DNA from: CAWBUW01 sp963792075
Lineage (GTDB): Bacteria > Chloroflexota > Anaerolineae > Anaerolineales > UBA4823
NCBI GenBank assembly: GCA_963792075.1
Contig: CAWBUW010000012.1
Location: 2,666,001 to 2,730,000, forward strand
Reading direction: 5' to 3'
Length of the DNA: 64,000 nucleotides
The translations under genes were made by a program, and so were the position numbers. Below, piece by piece: positions 17,578 to 26,284 of this stretch. Positions within the stretch are counted from its first letter, which is position 1; each line of letters begins with the position of its first letter. The notes under the pieces were generated by a model, which searched no databases, was not told where the DNA came from, and worked only from the letters and a program-made list of their open reading frames with translations.

Positions 17578-19725
17578 ATGACCCACGCCGAAAAAATTGC
17601 TGCCCATTTGAATATCCGCCCACAGCAAGCTGTGGCAACCATCGAGCTCCTGGATGGAGGCAATACGCTGCCTTTCATCGCTCGCTACCGTAAGGAAGCC
17701 ACCGGCGCGTTGGATGAAGAGCAGATCCGCCAGTTGGTAGACCTGCTGGAGAAGATGCGCGCCCTGGATGAACGCCGCGAAGCGGTGCTCAAATCCATCC
17801 AGGAGCAGGGCCAGCTTACCCCTGAGCTGCAAGCGCAGATTGCCGCCGCAGAGACGATGACGGCTCTGGAAGACCTGTACGCGCCGTATAAACCCAAGCG
17901 GCGCACGCGCGCCAGCATTGCTAAGGAGCGAGGCTTGCAGGGACTGGCGGAATGGATCCTCAAGCAGCCGCAGACCCGCACCCCGCTGGCAGAGATTGCC
18001 AAGCCTTTCCTCAACGACCAGGTCCCCACCCTGGAAGATGCCTGGGCCGGGGCGCGGGACATCGTCGCCGAAGCGATCAGCGACCACGCCGAGGTGCGGC
18101 GGGTGACGCGCGAAAAGGCCCTGAAATGGGGCCTGCTGCGCAGTGAAAAGATCGCCGGTGCCGCCGACGAGAAGAAGGTCTACGAGACCTATTACCAATT
18201 CGAATGCGGGGTAGAGCGGCTGCGCCCGCACCAGGTGCTGGCGCTCAACCGCGGCGAGAACGAGAAGGTGCTGCGGGTGAAGGTGGAGATCCTGGAGCGC
18301 GATTGGCGTAACGCCATCGCCGCGGTGTTTTGCCCCAACCGCCTCTCGCCGCTGGCCGAGCAAATGGAGCTGGCGGTGGAGGACGCCGCCGAGCGCCTGC
18401 TGCTGCCGGCGATCGAGCGCGACGTGCGGCGAGAGCTGAGTGAAAAGGCCGAGCTGCACGCCATCGGTGTGTTCGCCGCCAACCTGCGAGCGCTGCTCTC
18501 GCAGCCGCCTCTGGCAGGGCAGACGGTGCTGGGACTGGACCCTGGCTTCCGCACGGGGTGTAAAGTGGCGGTGGTGAGCCCGACGGGTAAATTGCTGGAT
18601 ACTGCCACGATCTACCCCCACGAGCCGCAGCGGGAAGGCGAGCGCGCGCTGAAGATCCTGGCTGCATTGGTGATCAAACACAAAGTAACCCTGATCACCA
18701 TCGGCAACGGCACCGCCTCGCGCGAGTCGGAGGCTTTGGTGGCCGAGCTGATCCGCAGTTACGCGCCCCAGGTGCAGTACCTGATCGTCAACGAAGCCGG
18801 GGCGAGCGTTTACAGCGCCAGCCCCCTGGCGCGGCAGGAGCTGCCCACCCTGGACGTTTCGCTGCGCGGGGCGGTTTCGATTGCCCGCCGCATCCAGGAC
18901 CCGCTGGCCGAGCTGGTGAAAATCGACCCCAAGTCCATCGGCGTGGGGATGTACCAGTATGACGTGGATCAAAAACAATTGGCCGGTACCCTTACCGGTG
19001 TGGTGGAGAGCGTGGTCAATGCCGTCGGCGTGGATGCTAACAGCGCCAGCCCGGCGCTGCTGACCTACGTCGCCGGGATCGGCCCGAAACTGGCCGAGAA
19101 AATCGTCGCCTACCGGGATGAAAATGGCGGGTTCGCCAACCGGGAAGCGATCAAGAAAGTCGGCGGGTTAGGGCCGAAAGCCTTCGAGCAGTCCGCCGGG
19201 TTCTTACGCATCCGCGGGGGGGATAACCCGCTGGACGCCTCCGCCATCCATCCGGAAAGTTACGCCATTGCCAGGAAGATCATGCAGAAAGCGGGCCTGG
19301 GCTTAGAAATCCCCCCTGCCGGTCGCAAACCGGCTTTGGACGCCCTGCTGGGGCGGCAGGAGGCGGACAAGCTGGCGGCCGAGCTGGGCTGCGGCGCACC
19401 TACTCTGAAGGACATCCTGGAGCAGTTCGTCCGGCCCGGGCGCGACCCGCGCATGGACGCCCCCGCGCCCATCCTGCGCTCGGACGTGCTGAAAATGGAA
19501 GACCTGGCCGTGGGCATGAAGCTGAGCGGGACGGTGCGCAACGTGGTGGATTTTGGGGCCTTCGTGGACATCGGCGTGCACCAGGATGGCCTGCTGCACC
19601 GCACCCAACTGCCGCGCGGCACTGTAGTCCAGCTTGGCGACGTGATCGAAGTGGAAATCCTGAAAGTCGAGGTGGAGCGCGGGCGGATCTCTTTGGGCTG
19701 GGCCTCTAAACCCGAGACGAAATAA
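17578..19725 (+). CDS. tex: Tex-family RNA-binding transcription accessory protein
   Basis: A 715-residue protein, the normal Tex length. In order: an N-terminal helical region with 'LPFIARYRKEATGALDE' (about 25-55); an YqgF/RNase H-like domain (VLGLDPGFRTGCKVAVVS, about 318); helix-hairpin-helix motifs (TYVAGIGPKLAEKIVAYRDE, about 495); and a C-terminal S1 RNA-binding domain (LSGTVRNVVDFGAFVDIGVH, about 645-710). Tex binds nucleic acid and affects transcription and stress tolerance; the exact role is unsettled. The call is firm. recQ follows with one base between stop and start, so they are co-transcribed. Confidence 0.96.
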   Translation: MTHAEKIAAHLNIRPQQAVATIELLDGGNTLPFIARYRKEATGALDEEQIRQLVDLLEKMRALDERREAVLKSIQEQGQLTPELQAQIAAAETMTALEDLYAPYKPKRRTRASIAKERGLQGLAEWILKQPQTRTPLAEIAKPFLNDQVPTLEDAWAGARDIVAEAISDHAEVRRVTREKALKWGLLRSEKIAGAADEKKVYETYYQFECGVERLRPHQVLALNRGENEKVLRVKVEILERDWRNAIAAVFCPNRLSPLAEQMELAVEDAAERLLLPAIERDVRRELSEKAELHAIGVFAANLRALLSQPPLAGQTVLGLDPGFRTGCKVAVVSPTGKLLDTATIYPHEPQREGERALKILAALVIKHKVTLITIGNGTASRESEALVAELIRSYAPQVQYLIVNEAGASVYSASPLARQELPTLDVSLRGAVSIARRIQDPLAELVKIDPKSIGVGMYQYDVDQKQLAGTLTGVVESVVNAVGVDANSASPALLTYVAGIGPKLAEKIVAYRDENGGFANREAIKKVGGLGPKAFEQSAGFLRIRGGDNPLDASAIHPESYAIARKIMQKAGLGLEIPPAGRKPALDALLGRQEADKLAAELGCGAPTLKDILEQFVRPGRDPRMDAPAPILRSDVLKMEDLAVGMKLSGTVRNVVDFGAFVDIGVHQDGLLHRTQLPRGTVVQLGDVIEVEILKVEVERGRISLGWASKPETK

Positions 19726-19726
19726 G

Positions 19727-21598
19727 ATGCCCGCCTCTCCGCAGACCGCCGCTGCGCCCGCCCAGCCGCCTCCATTCGAACATTTGCTGAAGAAGGTATT
19801 CGGCTACGACACTTTTCTGCCCTTGCAGCGGGAAGTGATCACTTCCGTGTTGAAACGGCAGGATACCCTGGCGATCATGCCTACCGGCGGCGGGAAATCG
19901 CTGTGTTACCAGATCCCCGCGCTGGTCTTCCCCGGGCTGACCGTGGTGGTCTCGCCCCTGATCGCGCTGATGCAAGACCAGGTGGCGCAGCTCAATGGGG
20001 TGGGGGTGGAGGCCGTCGTGCTCAACAGCAGCCTGGATTGGGGCAGCTACCGGGACAACATGGACCGGGTGCGGCAGGGGAAGGTGAAGCTGCTCTACGT
20101 GGCTCCGGAGACCTTGCTGACCGACCGTCTCACCGCCCTGCTGGACAGCGTGAAACTGGACCTGTTGACGATCGACGAGGCGCACTGCATATCTGAATGG
20201 GGGCACGACTTCCGCCCGGAGTACCGCCAGCTCGTGGGTGTCCGCAAGCGCTACCCGGAGGCTGCCTGCCTGGCCCTGACCGCCACGGCAACGGCGCGCG
20301 TCCAAAAGGACGTCCAGCAGGTCCTGGGTTTCAAGAACAGCCAGCCTTTCGTTGCCAGCTTCAACCGCGCCAACCTGTTCCTGGAAGTGCAGCCCAAAAA
20401 GGACGCGCAGGCGCAGACCGTCCGTTTTCTGCGCCGTTTCCCGGACCAGTCCGGGATCATTTACTGCTTTTCGCGCCAGCAGGTGGATGACCTGGCGCAG
20501 GCGCTTGCCCGGCAGGGGTTTTCCGTCCGGCCTTACCACGCCGGTATGAGCGACGCCGACCGCTGGAAGAACCAGGATGCCTTCATCCGCGACGACGTCC
20601 AGATCATCGTGGCTACGATCGCTTTCGGGATGGGGATCAATAAACCCAATGTGCGTTTCATCGTGCATTACGACCTGCCGCGCAACATCGAGAGCTATTA
20701 CCAGGAGATCGGCCGCGCAGGACGCGACGGCCTGCCGGCGCACTGCCTGCTGCTGTACAGTTGGGGGGATACTAAGAAGATCGAGTTCTTCATCCAGGAA
20801 AAGGAGGAGCCGGAGCGCACCAACGCCAAACAGCACCTGCAGGCGCTGGTCACCTATGCCGAAAGCTATACCTGCCGCCGCATCCCGCTGCTGAAATATT
20901 TCGGGGAGGCTTATTCCCAGGCCAACTGCCAGGCCTGCGATAACTGCCAGGAAGGGAGCGTCGCCAAAGCCGACCTGACCGGGCCTGCCCACCAGTTCTT
21001 CGAGGTGATGCGCCGCACCGGCGAGCGCTTTGGGGCGATGCACCTGATCGACATCCTGCTGGGGAACCAGACCGAGAAAGTGCTCAAATTCGATCACCAG
21101 CGCCTGGCAGCCTTTGCCAGCGGCAAGGATTTAGACCAAAACGCCTGGCTCACGCTCAGCCGCCAGTTGGAGCAGATGGGGTTGGTCGAGCGCACCGATC
21201 ACCAGGGCTTGCGCCTGAGTGCGGAAGGAAACAAAGCGCTGCTCCAGCGCAAAGCCATCCTGGGCGCAGAGCTGGGAACCGGCCGCGCGCGTGCAGGCGA
21301 CCGGGCCGCCGGATCGCGTAAACCTGCGCAGACCCCGGCGAAGAGCGGCATCCCGCTGCTGGATTATGACGTCGTGCTGTTCGACCTGCTGCGCAAGAAG
21401 CGCAAAGAGCTGGCAGACCATGAAAAGGTGCCCGCTTACGTGGTCCTGCCAGACCGCAGCCTGGTCGAGATGTCTACTTATTACCCCATGTCCCTGCAGA
21501 GCCTGGAGAAGATTCACGGGTTCGGTAAAGCCAAGCTGGACCACTATGGCAAGATTTTCATTGCCGTGATCCAGGATTATGCGCGCCGGAGGGCTTAA
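19727..21598 (+). CDS. recQ: ATP-dependent DNA helicase RecQ
   Basis: A 623-residue 3'-5' helicase. Walker A is MPTGGGKSLCYQIP (about 45-58) and the DEAH box lies in DEAHCISEWGHDFRPEY (about 148). Motif VI is QEIGRAGRDG (about 325). The zinc-binding cysteines are CRR...CQACDNC (about 380-405), followed by an RQC winged helix. A C-terminal HRDC domain (VVLPDRSLVEMS ... IHGFGKAKLDHYG) is present. It unwinds forked and recombination DNA during repair. The final 138 bases are also the left edge of the tandem duplication: a decayed copy of this 3' end lies at 31022. Confidence 0.96.
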   Translation: MPASPQTAAAPAQPPPFEHLLKKVFGYDTFLPLQREVITSVLKRQDTLAIMPTGGGKSLCYQIPALVFPGLTVVVSPLIALMQDQVAQLNGVGVEAVVLNSSLDWGSYRDNMDRVRQGKVKLLYVAPETLLTDRLTALLDSVKLDLLTIDEAHCISEWGHDFRPEYRQLVGVRKRYPEAACLALTATATARVQKDVQQVLGFKNSQPFVASFNRANLFLEVQPKKDAQAQTVRFLRRFPDQSGIIYCFSRQQVDDLAQALARQGFSVRPYHAGMSDADRWKNQDAFIRDDVQIIVATIAFGMGINKPNVRFIVHYDLPRNIESYYQEIGRAGRDGLPAHCLLLYSWGDTKKIEFFIQEKEEPERTNAKQHLQALVTYAESYTCRRIPLLKYFGEAYSQANCQACDNCQEGSVAKADLTGPAHQFFEVMRRTGERFGAMHLIDILLGNQTEKVLKFDHQRLAAFASGKDLDQNAWLTLSRQLEQMGLVERTDHQGLRLSAEGNKALLQRKAILGAELGTGRARAGDRAAGSRKPAQTPAKSGIPLLDYDVVLFDLLRKKRKELADHEKVPAYVVLPDRSLVEMSTYYPMSLQSLEKIHGFGKAKLDHYGKIFIAVIQDYARRRA

Positions 21599-21602
21599 TT
21601 TT

Positions 21603-21645
21603 TTTGGGGTGTGTTGTGGGGCTTTGCCCCACAACACACCCCAAA
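21603..21645. repeat. 20-bp perfect palindrome between recQ and FmdB gene
   Basis: Arms 21603-21622 and 21626-21645 (TTTGGGGTGTG... and its exact complement) surround a TTT loop. It sits between the convergent recQ and FmdB stops, a place for a bidirectional terminator. However, T-runs precede and A-runs follow the stem, so there is no proper U-tract. The matching site in copy 2 (about 31160-31196) has lost most of the pairing. Confidence 0.8.
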
Positions 21646-21649
21646 CCCC

Positions 21650-21886
21650 TTAGTTCCCGCAGTGAGCGCAGTTGCCCCCACCGCAGCTACCACAGCCGCA
21701 GCCGTTCCCGGCGCTGGACGTGGTCACGATCTTGCCGCCGCTGTGGGCATTGAAGACCGAAAGCTGGCGGGTGGTGCGCTCGCTGTGACAGTGAGCGCAG
21801 GCGATCGGGCGATCAGCCTCTTTGATTTGGCTCAGCGCATCGAAGCGCTCCCCACATTCCTGGCAGATATATTCGTAAAGCGGCAT
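21650..21886 (-). CDS. FmdB-family zinc ribbon protein
   Basis: A 78-residue protein with the FmdB/CxxC_CxxC_SSSS zinc ribbon: MPLYEYICQECGERFDAL, then CAHCHSE about residues 30-36, giving the two CxxC knuckles. The tail is Cys/Gly-rich (CGCGSCGGGNCAHCGN), as often seen in this family. It is small and cytoplasmic. FmdB proteins are putative regulatory or metal-binding proteins with little experimental support. It is convergent with recQ and divergent from the ABC-2 trio. A damaged second copy lies at 31072-31437. Confidence 0.9.
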   Translation of the reverse strand: MPLYEYICQECGERFDALSQIKEADRPIACAHCHSERTTRQLSVFNAHSGGKIVTTSSAGNGCGCGSCGGGNCAHCGN

Positions 21887-21913
21887 GATTATCTCCTAAA
21901 GAGATTATTGTCG

Positions 21914-22028
21914 GGCTGTCCAAAAAGAAACAAAGGAAGAAAATTTATACGTATCTGTGGGGGTGGTGCGAAGCACCACCCCCACAGATACGTATATTTT
22001 CTCCTTGTTTTCGTCTTTTTGGACAGCC
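21914..22028. repeat. MITE-like palindromic element, copy A
   Basis: This 115-bp element begins GGCTGTCCAAAAAG and ends with its exact complement CTTTTTGGACAGCC. The middle is a strong hairpin (TACGTATCTGTGGGGGTGGTGC - GAA - complement). Related elements lie at 31465-31579 (in the duplicate) and 51714-51840 (inverted orientation, with different but still pairing stem bases). It has no coding capacity. It lies between divergent genes, so it is not simply a terminator. Confidence 0.85.
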
Positions 22029-22071
22029 TCACATACTCTCAAATTTAAGAATTCAGTGGTTTAATTGTACC

Positions 22072-22863
22072 ATGCGTTTGTTCTGGGAACTCGCCCTCCG
22101 TTCGCTGCAGCGTCACCTGACCTATCGCGCCGCGGCTTTTGCCGGCCTGCTGACGAACCTGTTCTGGGGCATGCTGCGCGCCGCGGTGATGATCGCTTTG
22201 TATGCCGGTCACCAGGAAGTCGCCGGGATGACTCTGCAAGACGCGATCACCTACACCGCCTTGACCCAGGCTGCCATCAGCTTCATCAGCCTGTTCGGCT
22301 GGTACGAGGTGATGGACAGCGTCTATACGGGTAAGGTCGCCACCGACCTGCTGAAGCCGATGGATTATTATAATTTCTGGCTGGCGCAGGACCTGGGCCG
22401 CGCCCTGACGCAACTGGCGCTGCGCGGCTTGCCATTGGTGGCGGCTTACCTGCTGTTCTACCGTTTGAGCTTCCCGCGCAGCCCGGCGCAGTGGGCCTGG
22501 CTGGGTGTATCCATGCTGCTGGCCCTGCTGGTGAGCTTCTCCTATCGTTTTTTGGTCAACCTGTCCGCTTTCTGGGTGCCGAACGCTATGGGGATCGGGC
22601 GGATGGGTTTCTTCCTCCCGCTCTTCCTGTCCGGTTTTATGCTGCCCATCCGCTGGCTGCCGGATTGGTTCGCCCGCCTGTGCTGGCTGACGCCCTTTCC
22701 TTCTGCCGTGACCACGATGGTGGACGTTTATCTGGGTTTGGTGGATGGCCCGGAGCTGTACCGCGCGTTAGGCTGGCAGCTTCTTTGGGTCGTCCTCCTT
22801 TACGCTGCTTGCCGGGTGGTGCTGCGCTCAGGCGTACGCCGTCTGGTGATTTTAGGAGGCTGA
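22072..22863 (+). CDS. ABC-2 family transporter permease 1 (COG4587-like), copy 1
   Basis: A 263-residue protein with about six hydrophobic segments, opening 'MRLFWELALRSLQRHLTYR' as in the ABC-2 permeases (DUF990/ABC2_membrane_6 class) that occur as a pair with a dedicated ATPase. It is expected to form half of an export channel. The substrate is unknown; related trios are annotated as uncharacterised transport systems. No Shine-Dalgarno is seen. An extended -10 (TGGTTTAAT, 22057-22065) ends 6 bases before the ATG, so the mRNA may be leaderless. The second permease begins two bases after its stop. Copy 2 (31624) differs at about two dozen bases, only three of which change residues. Confidence 0.9.
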   Translation: MRLFWELALRSLQRHLTYRAAAFAGLLTNLFWGMLRAAVMIALYAGHQEVAGMTLQDAITYTALTQAAISFISLFGWYEVMDSVYTGKVATDLLKPMDYYNFWLAQDLGRALTQLALRGLPLVAAYLLFYRLSFPRSPAQWAWLGVSMLLALLVSFSYRFLVNLSAFWVPNAMGIGRMGFFLPLFLSGFMLPIRWLPDWFARLCWLTPFPSAVTTMVDVYLGLVDGPELYRALGWQLLWVVLLYAACRVVLRSGVRRLVILGG

Positions 22864-22864
22864 G

Positions 22865-23674
22865 ATGTTGGAAGGGCTGCGCCTGTACCAGAAGCTGATC
22901 GGTATCCAGATCCGCTCACAACTGCAGTACCGCCTGTCATTTGTGATGGATACCTTTACGACCGCCCTGTCCTCGGTGATAAGCTTTGCCACCCTGGCTT
23001 TGGTGATGCAGCGCTTCGGGAACATCGCCGGGTGGAGCATCGGCGAAGTGGCATTCCTGTATGGCATGGTCGAGTTCTCCTTTGGCATCATGGACATGGT
23101 CTTCAGCGGGTTCGACCCGCCCAATTTTGGCCGCCAGGTGCGCCTGGGTCGCCTGGACCAGACTCTGCTGCGCCCCGTGAGCGTGACGCTGCAGGTGCTC
23201 GGGTCTGAGTTCATCATCCGCCGCCTGGGTCGCATGCTGCAAGGGCTGGCGGTCCTGGGCCTGTCCTTTTACCTGACGGACATCACCTGGACCGTGGGCA
23301 AGGTGCTTTACCTGCCCCTGGTGGCGCTCAGCCTGGTGTTCTTCTTCGGCGGTTTGTTCATCACCGGCGCAACGCTGTCTTTTTGGGCGCTCGATTCGAT
23401 TGAAGCGATCAACATTTTCACCTACGGCGGTTCGGAGATGATGTCTTACCCGATGAACATTTACCCTGCGCCGCTGCGGCAGTTCTTTACTTACGTTGTG
23501 CCGGGTATTTTCTTGAATTATTACCCCGCCTTGTATTTCCTGGGCAAACCGGACCCGCTGGGCATGCCCTGGTTTGCTCCCTTCCTGGCGCCTGTGGCGG
23601 GTCTGCTGGTGCTGGGCGCGGCGCTGGTGTTCTGGAATTATGGCCTGCGCGCTTACCAATCCACTGGAACGTAA
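22865..23674 (+). CDS. ABC-2 family transporter permease 2 (COG3694-like), copy 1
   Basis: A 269-residue six-segment membrane protein, the partner of the preceding permease. The family features are visible: 'RSQLQYRLSFVMDTFTTAL' at the start, 'SGFDPPNFGRQVRLGRLDQ' and 'LLRPVSVTLQVLGSEFIIRR' in the cytoplasmic loop near residue 85. It forms the second half of the exporter. AGGAGGCTGAG just before the ATG is a strong ribosome binding site, placed inside the end of the previous gene. Copy 2 at 32417 encodes an identical protein. Confidence 0.92.
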   Translation: MLEGLRLYQKLIGIQIRSQLQYRLSFVMDTFTTALSSVISFATLALVMQRFGNIAGWSIGEVAFLYGMVEFSFGIMDMVFSGFDPPNFGRQVRLGRLDQTLLRPVSVTLQVLGSEFIIRRLGRMLQGLAVLGLSFYLTDITWTVGKVLYLPLVALSLVFFFGGLFITGATLSFWALDSIEAINIFTYGGSEMMSYPMNIYPAPLRQFFTYVVPGIFLNYYPALYFLGKPDPLGMPWFAPFLAPVAGLLVLGAALVFWNYGLRAYQSTGT

Positions 23675-24664
23675 ATGAAAGAAATCATCTCTGTCCATGA
23701 ACTAACCAAGCATTTCAAAGTCTCACGCTACCACCGCGGGAGCGGGGGCGTGCTGCGCAACCTGTTCAACCGGGATTACCACCTGGTGCGCGCGGTGGAT
23801 GGCATCTCTTTCCAGGTGCAGCCGGGTGAGCTGGTGGGCTACCTGGGGCCGAACGGGGCGGGGAAATCGACCACGATCAAGATGCTGACGGGACTGCTGG
23901 TGCCCTCCGGGGGCGAGCTGGAAGTGAACGGGTTCGTTCCCTGGCGTGACCGGAAGCGCTACGTGGCCCAGATCGGGGCGGTATTCGGGCAGCGCACGAC
24001 TTTGTGGTGGGATTTGCCGGTGATCGAATCCCTGGAGCTGCTGCGCTATATCTACCATATCCCTGAAGCGGTCTACCGCCACAACCTGGATGAGTTCCGC
24101 AGCCTGCTCGAGCTGGACTTGTTCATGGATACCCCCGTGCGGGCGCTGTCCCTGGGCCAAAGGATGCGGGCGGATATCTGCGCCGCGCTGCTGCACAACC
24201 CCACTTTACTGTTCCTGGACGAGCCGACCATCGGCCTGGACGTGGTAGCCAAGGAGCGTATCCGCCAGTTCATCCTGCACGTCAATCGAGACAAAGGGAC
24301 GACGGTGCTGCTGACCACGCACGACCTGTCCGACGTGGAAAAATTGTGCGAGCGTGTGATGATCATCGACCACGGGCTGCTGCTCTACGATGGCGGCCTG
24401 ACCCAACTGCGCGACCGTTTCGGGGGGAAGCGGAGGCTGGTGGTCGATTTCGCCGAGGCCTACCCCGAGGTCCAGGCCGTTGGAGCCGAGCTGGTCGGGC
24501 GAGAAGGGAACCGGGTGACCTTCCAATTCGAACGCGGCTCGATCGCCGCCTCCGAATTGATCGGGCAGCTTTCACGCCAGTTCCGCATCCGTGACCTGGA
24601 AGTCCAGGAACCGGATATCGAGGAGACCGTGCGCCGGATCTACGAAGGGCGCCTGTTAGAGTAA
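23675..24664 (+). CDS. ABC-2 transporter ATP-binding protein (COG4586-like), copy 1
   Basis: A 329-residue ATPase with Walker A GPNGAGKST (about 60), Q-loop 'IGAVFGQRTTLWWDLP', a modified signature LSLGQRMRAD, Walker B 'LLFLDEPTIGLD' and the switch His in 'LLTTHDLSDVEKLC'. The N-terminal extension before the first strand (FKVSRYHRGSGGVLRNLFNR) and the 'TTLWWDLP' segment are typical of the COG4586 ATPase that goes with the two DUF990 permeases. Its ATG directly follows the permease 2 stop. It powers export by the trio. Copy 2 at 33227 encodes the same protein. Confidence 0.94.
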   Translation: MKEIISVHELTKHFKVSRYHRGSGGVLRNLFNRDYHLVRAVDGISFQVQPGELVGYLGPNGAGKSTTIKMLTGLLVPSGGELEVNGFVPWRDRKRYVAQIGAVFGQRTTLWWDLPVIESLELLRYIYHIPEAVYRHNLDEFRSLLELDLFMDTPVRALSLGQRMRADICAALLHNPTLLFLDEPTIGLDVVAKERIRQFILHVNRDKGTTVLLTTHDLSDVEKLCERVMIIDHGLLLYDGGLTQLRDRFGGKRRLVVDFAEAYPEVQAVGAELVGREGNRVTFQFERGSIAASELIGQLSRQFRIRDLEVQEPDIEETVRRIYEGRLLE

Positions 24665-24744
24665 CAAATATATCCACCCCAAGCGGGGGAATCCGTGGTA
24701 AATTATAAAGATACCCGAATCGCAGAATTGCACTGAGGATAAGA

Positions 24745-25629
24745 ATGCCACGCATCTATGAGTGTACCTACCGCATTCGCCATTATGAGTGTGATGCCTA
24801 TGGACACGTCAACCACGCCAATTACCTGCGCTATTTACAGGAAGCCGCCTATGAAGCTTCTGCAGACGCCGGGTATGACATGGTGGGGTACCGGGCGCTG
24901 GAATGCCTCTGGTTTATTCGCGAGACTGAAATTGAATACTTAAGGCCTCTCTATTATGGAGAAGAGGTGGTCGTGCGCACCTGGGTAGAAGATTTTCACC
25001 GGGTGCGTTCGATTCGGGCTTATGAAATCCGCGTGGCGGGCACGGATGAATTGGCGGCGCGGGCCTGGTCGGATTGGGTCTACCTGGAAATCGCTTCTGG
25101 GAAACCCCGCAGTGTCCCGGCAGAGATGGTCCAGGCGTTTTTGCCGGGTGAAGAAGCGAGCGCCAGTCGCCCGCGGCGGCGCTTCCCTGCCGCTCCGCCT
25201 CCGCCCTCCGGCGCATTTTGCATGCGGCGAAACGTGGAATGGCGCGACCTGGATGCGCTGCAGCACGTGAATAACGCCGTATATTTCTCTTACCTCGAAG
25301 AATGCGCCATGCAGTCCGGCCAGAAATTCGGCTGGACTTTCGAGCGCCTGCTCCAGGAAAAATTTGAAATCGTGGCCCGCCGGGCGCAAATCGAATACCG
25401 CTTGCCGGCCACCCTCGGGGAAACCCTGGAGATCGAGACCTGGATCTCCGACGTGCGGGCGGCTTCGGTCACGCGCCACTTCGTGGTCCGCCGCCCGGCG
25501 GATGGTGAAGTTATCTGCCTGGCGCACCTGGGATACGTCTGGGTGAACCGGGAGACCGGCAGGCCGGTGCGTATCCCTGCGCATTTCCTACAGGATTTTG
25601 CTCCTCACATCGCGGAGGATTCAAATTAA
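24745..25629 (+). CDS. Double-hotdog acyl-thioesterase, copy 1
   Basis: A 294-residue protein made of two hotdog domains. The first (about 1-140) has 'YECDAYGHVNHANYLRYLQEAAYE' and the second (about 160-285) has 'WRDLDALQHVNNAVYFSYLEE'. Both keep the D-x-x-x-H-V-N-x-x-x-Y pattern of the 4-hydroxybenzoyl-CoA/acyl-ACP thioesterase family. It should hydrolyse an acyl-CoA or acyl-ACP in the cytoplasm. A GAGGATAAGA ribosome site precedes the ATG. In copy 2 (34297) one residue differs: the Glu in KFEIVARR is Gly there. Confidence 0.88.
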   Translation: MPRIYECTYRIRHYECDAYGHVNHANYLRYLQEAAYEASADAGYDMVGYRALECLWFIRETEIEYLRPLYYGEEVVVRTWVEDFHRVRSIRAYEIRVAGTDELAARAWSDWVYLEIASGKPRSVPAEMVQAFLPGEEASASRPRRRFPAAPPPPSGAFCMRRNVEWRDLDALQHVNNAVYFSYLEECAMQSGQKFGWTFERLLQEKFEIVARRAQIEYRLPATLGETLEIETWISDVRAASVTRHFVVRRPADGEVICLAHLGYVWVNRETGRPVRIPAHFLQDFAPHIAEDSN

Positions 25630-25644
25630 AGTTAGGAGGTCTAT

Positions 25645-26226
25645 TTGAATTCATACCGTTCTATCAATTTAGTGCCCCCACTCGTGAAGCGGGCGAAAAA
25701 CCTGGCCGGGCAGATGAATTACACGACCGTCTGCTCGGATGGCACAGGCCGGCTGCTGCGCATGCTCTCGCACCAGTTCCAAAGCGGGATGATCGGAGAG
25801 ATTGGGTCCGGCTGCGGGGTGGGCTCGGCCTGGATCACCAGCGCCCTGGCAGCGGGCACCTCGTTTATCACCGTCGAAGACAGCCCCACGCTTTCGGCTG
25901 TGGCGCGCACTTTGTTCGAAGAGCACCCTTCCGTGAAAGTGCTGCATGCCGAGTGGCACGATATCGTCAAGTACGGCCCGTTCAACCTGGTGTACCTTTC
26001 TGCCAGCCGGGCGAAGGACTGCGCTCAGGAAGTCCTGTTGGAAGCGCTGCGCATTGGCGGCACGATCGTGATCGACGGCCTGGTACCCGTGGAGCAAATG
26101 ACCCCGGAGCAGCAGTCCCAGCCGGATGCGCTGCGGTCTGCCTGGCTGGATGACCCGCGTTTGCTGGCAACGGAGATCCTGGTATCGGCGAGCGAGGCGG
26201 TCCTGCTGGCAACCCGCGTCGATTAA
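25645..26226 (+). CDS. Class I SAM-dependent methyltransferase (O-methyltransferase-like), copy 1
   Basis: A 193-residue Rossmann-type methyltransferase. Motif I is 'GMIGEIGSGCGVGSAWI' (about 50), the acidic ribose ligand lies in 'SFITVEDSPTLSAVARTLF', and post-motifs are 'VLHAEWHDIVKYGPFNLVYL' and 'LRIGGTIVIDGL'. The layout resembles caffeoyl-CoA-type O-methyltransferases, but the metal-binding residues are not clear. The start is TTG at 25645, chosen because AGGAGG lies 6 nt upstream and no ATG is nearby. The substrate is unknown. Copy 2 at 35197 is identical. Confidence 0.82.
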   Translation: MNSYRSINLVPPLVKRAKNLAGQMNYTTVCSDGTGRLLRMLSHQFQSGMIGEIGSGCGVGSAWITSALAAGTSFITVEDSPTLSAVARTLFEEHPSVKVLHAEWHDIVKYGPFNLVYLSASRAKDCAQEVLLEALRIGGTIVIDGLVPVEQMTPEQQSQPDALRSAWLDDPRLLATEILVSASEAVLLATRVD

Positions 26227-26284
26227 AATAGTGTTTGGGGAGCTGGACTCCCCACCCCCCAAAAAAAATTTTATAGGTGGAGCG

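Noticed and set aside
17539..21097. Minus-strand frames of over 460 codons opposite tex and recQ
   Set aside because: High GC codon bias makes antisense frames stay open; tex and recQ carry complete family motifs.
21603..21645. Standard rho-independent terminator for recQ
   Set aside because: The stem is strong, but the T-run is upstream and A-run downstream on both strands, so there is no U-tract after the stem.
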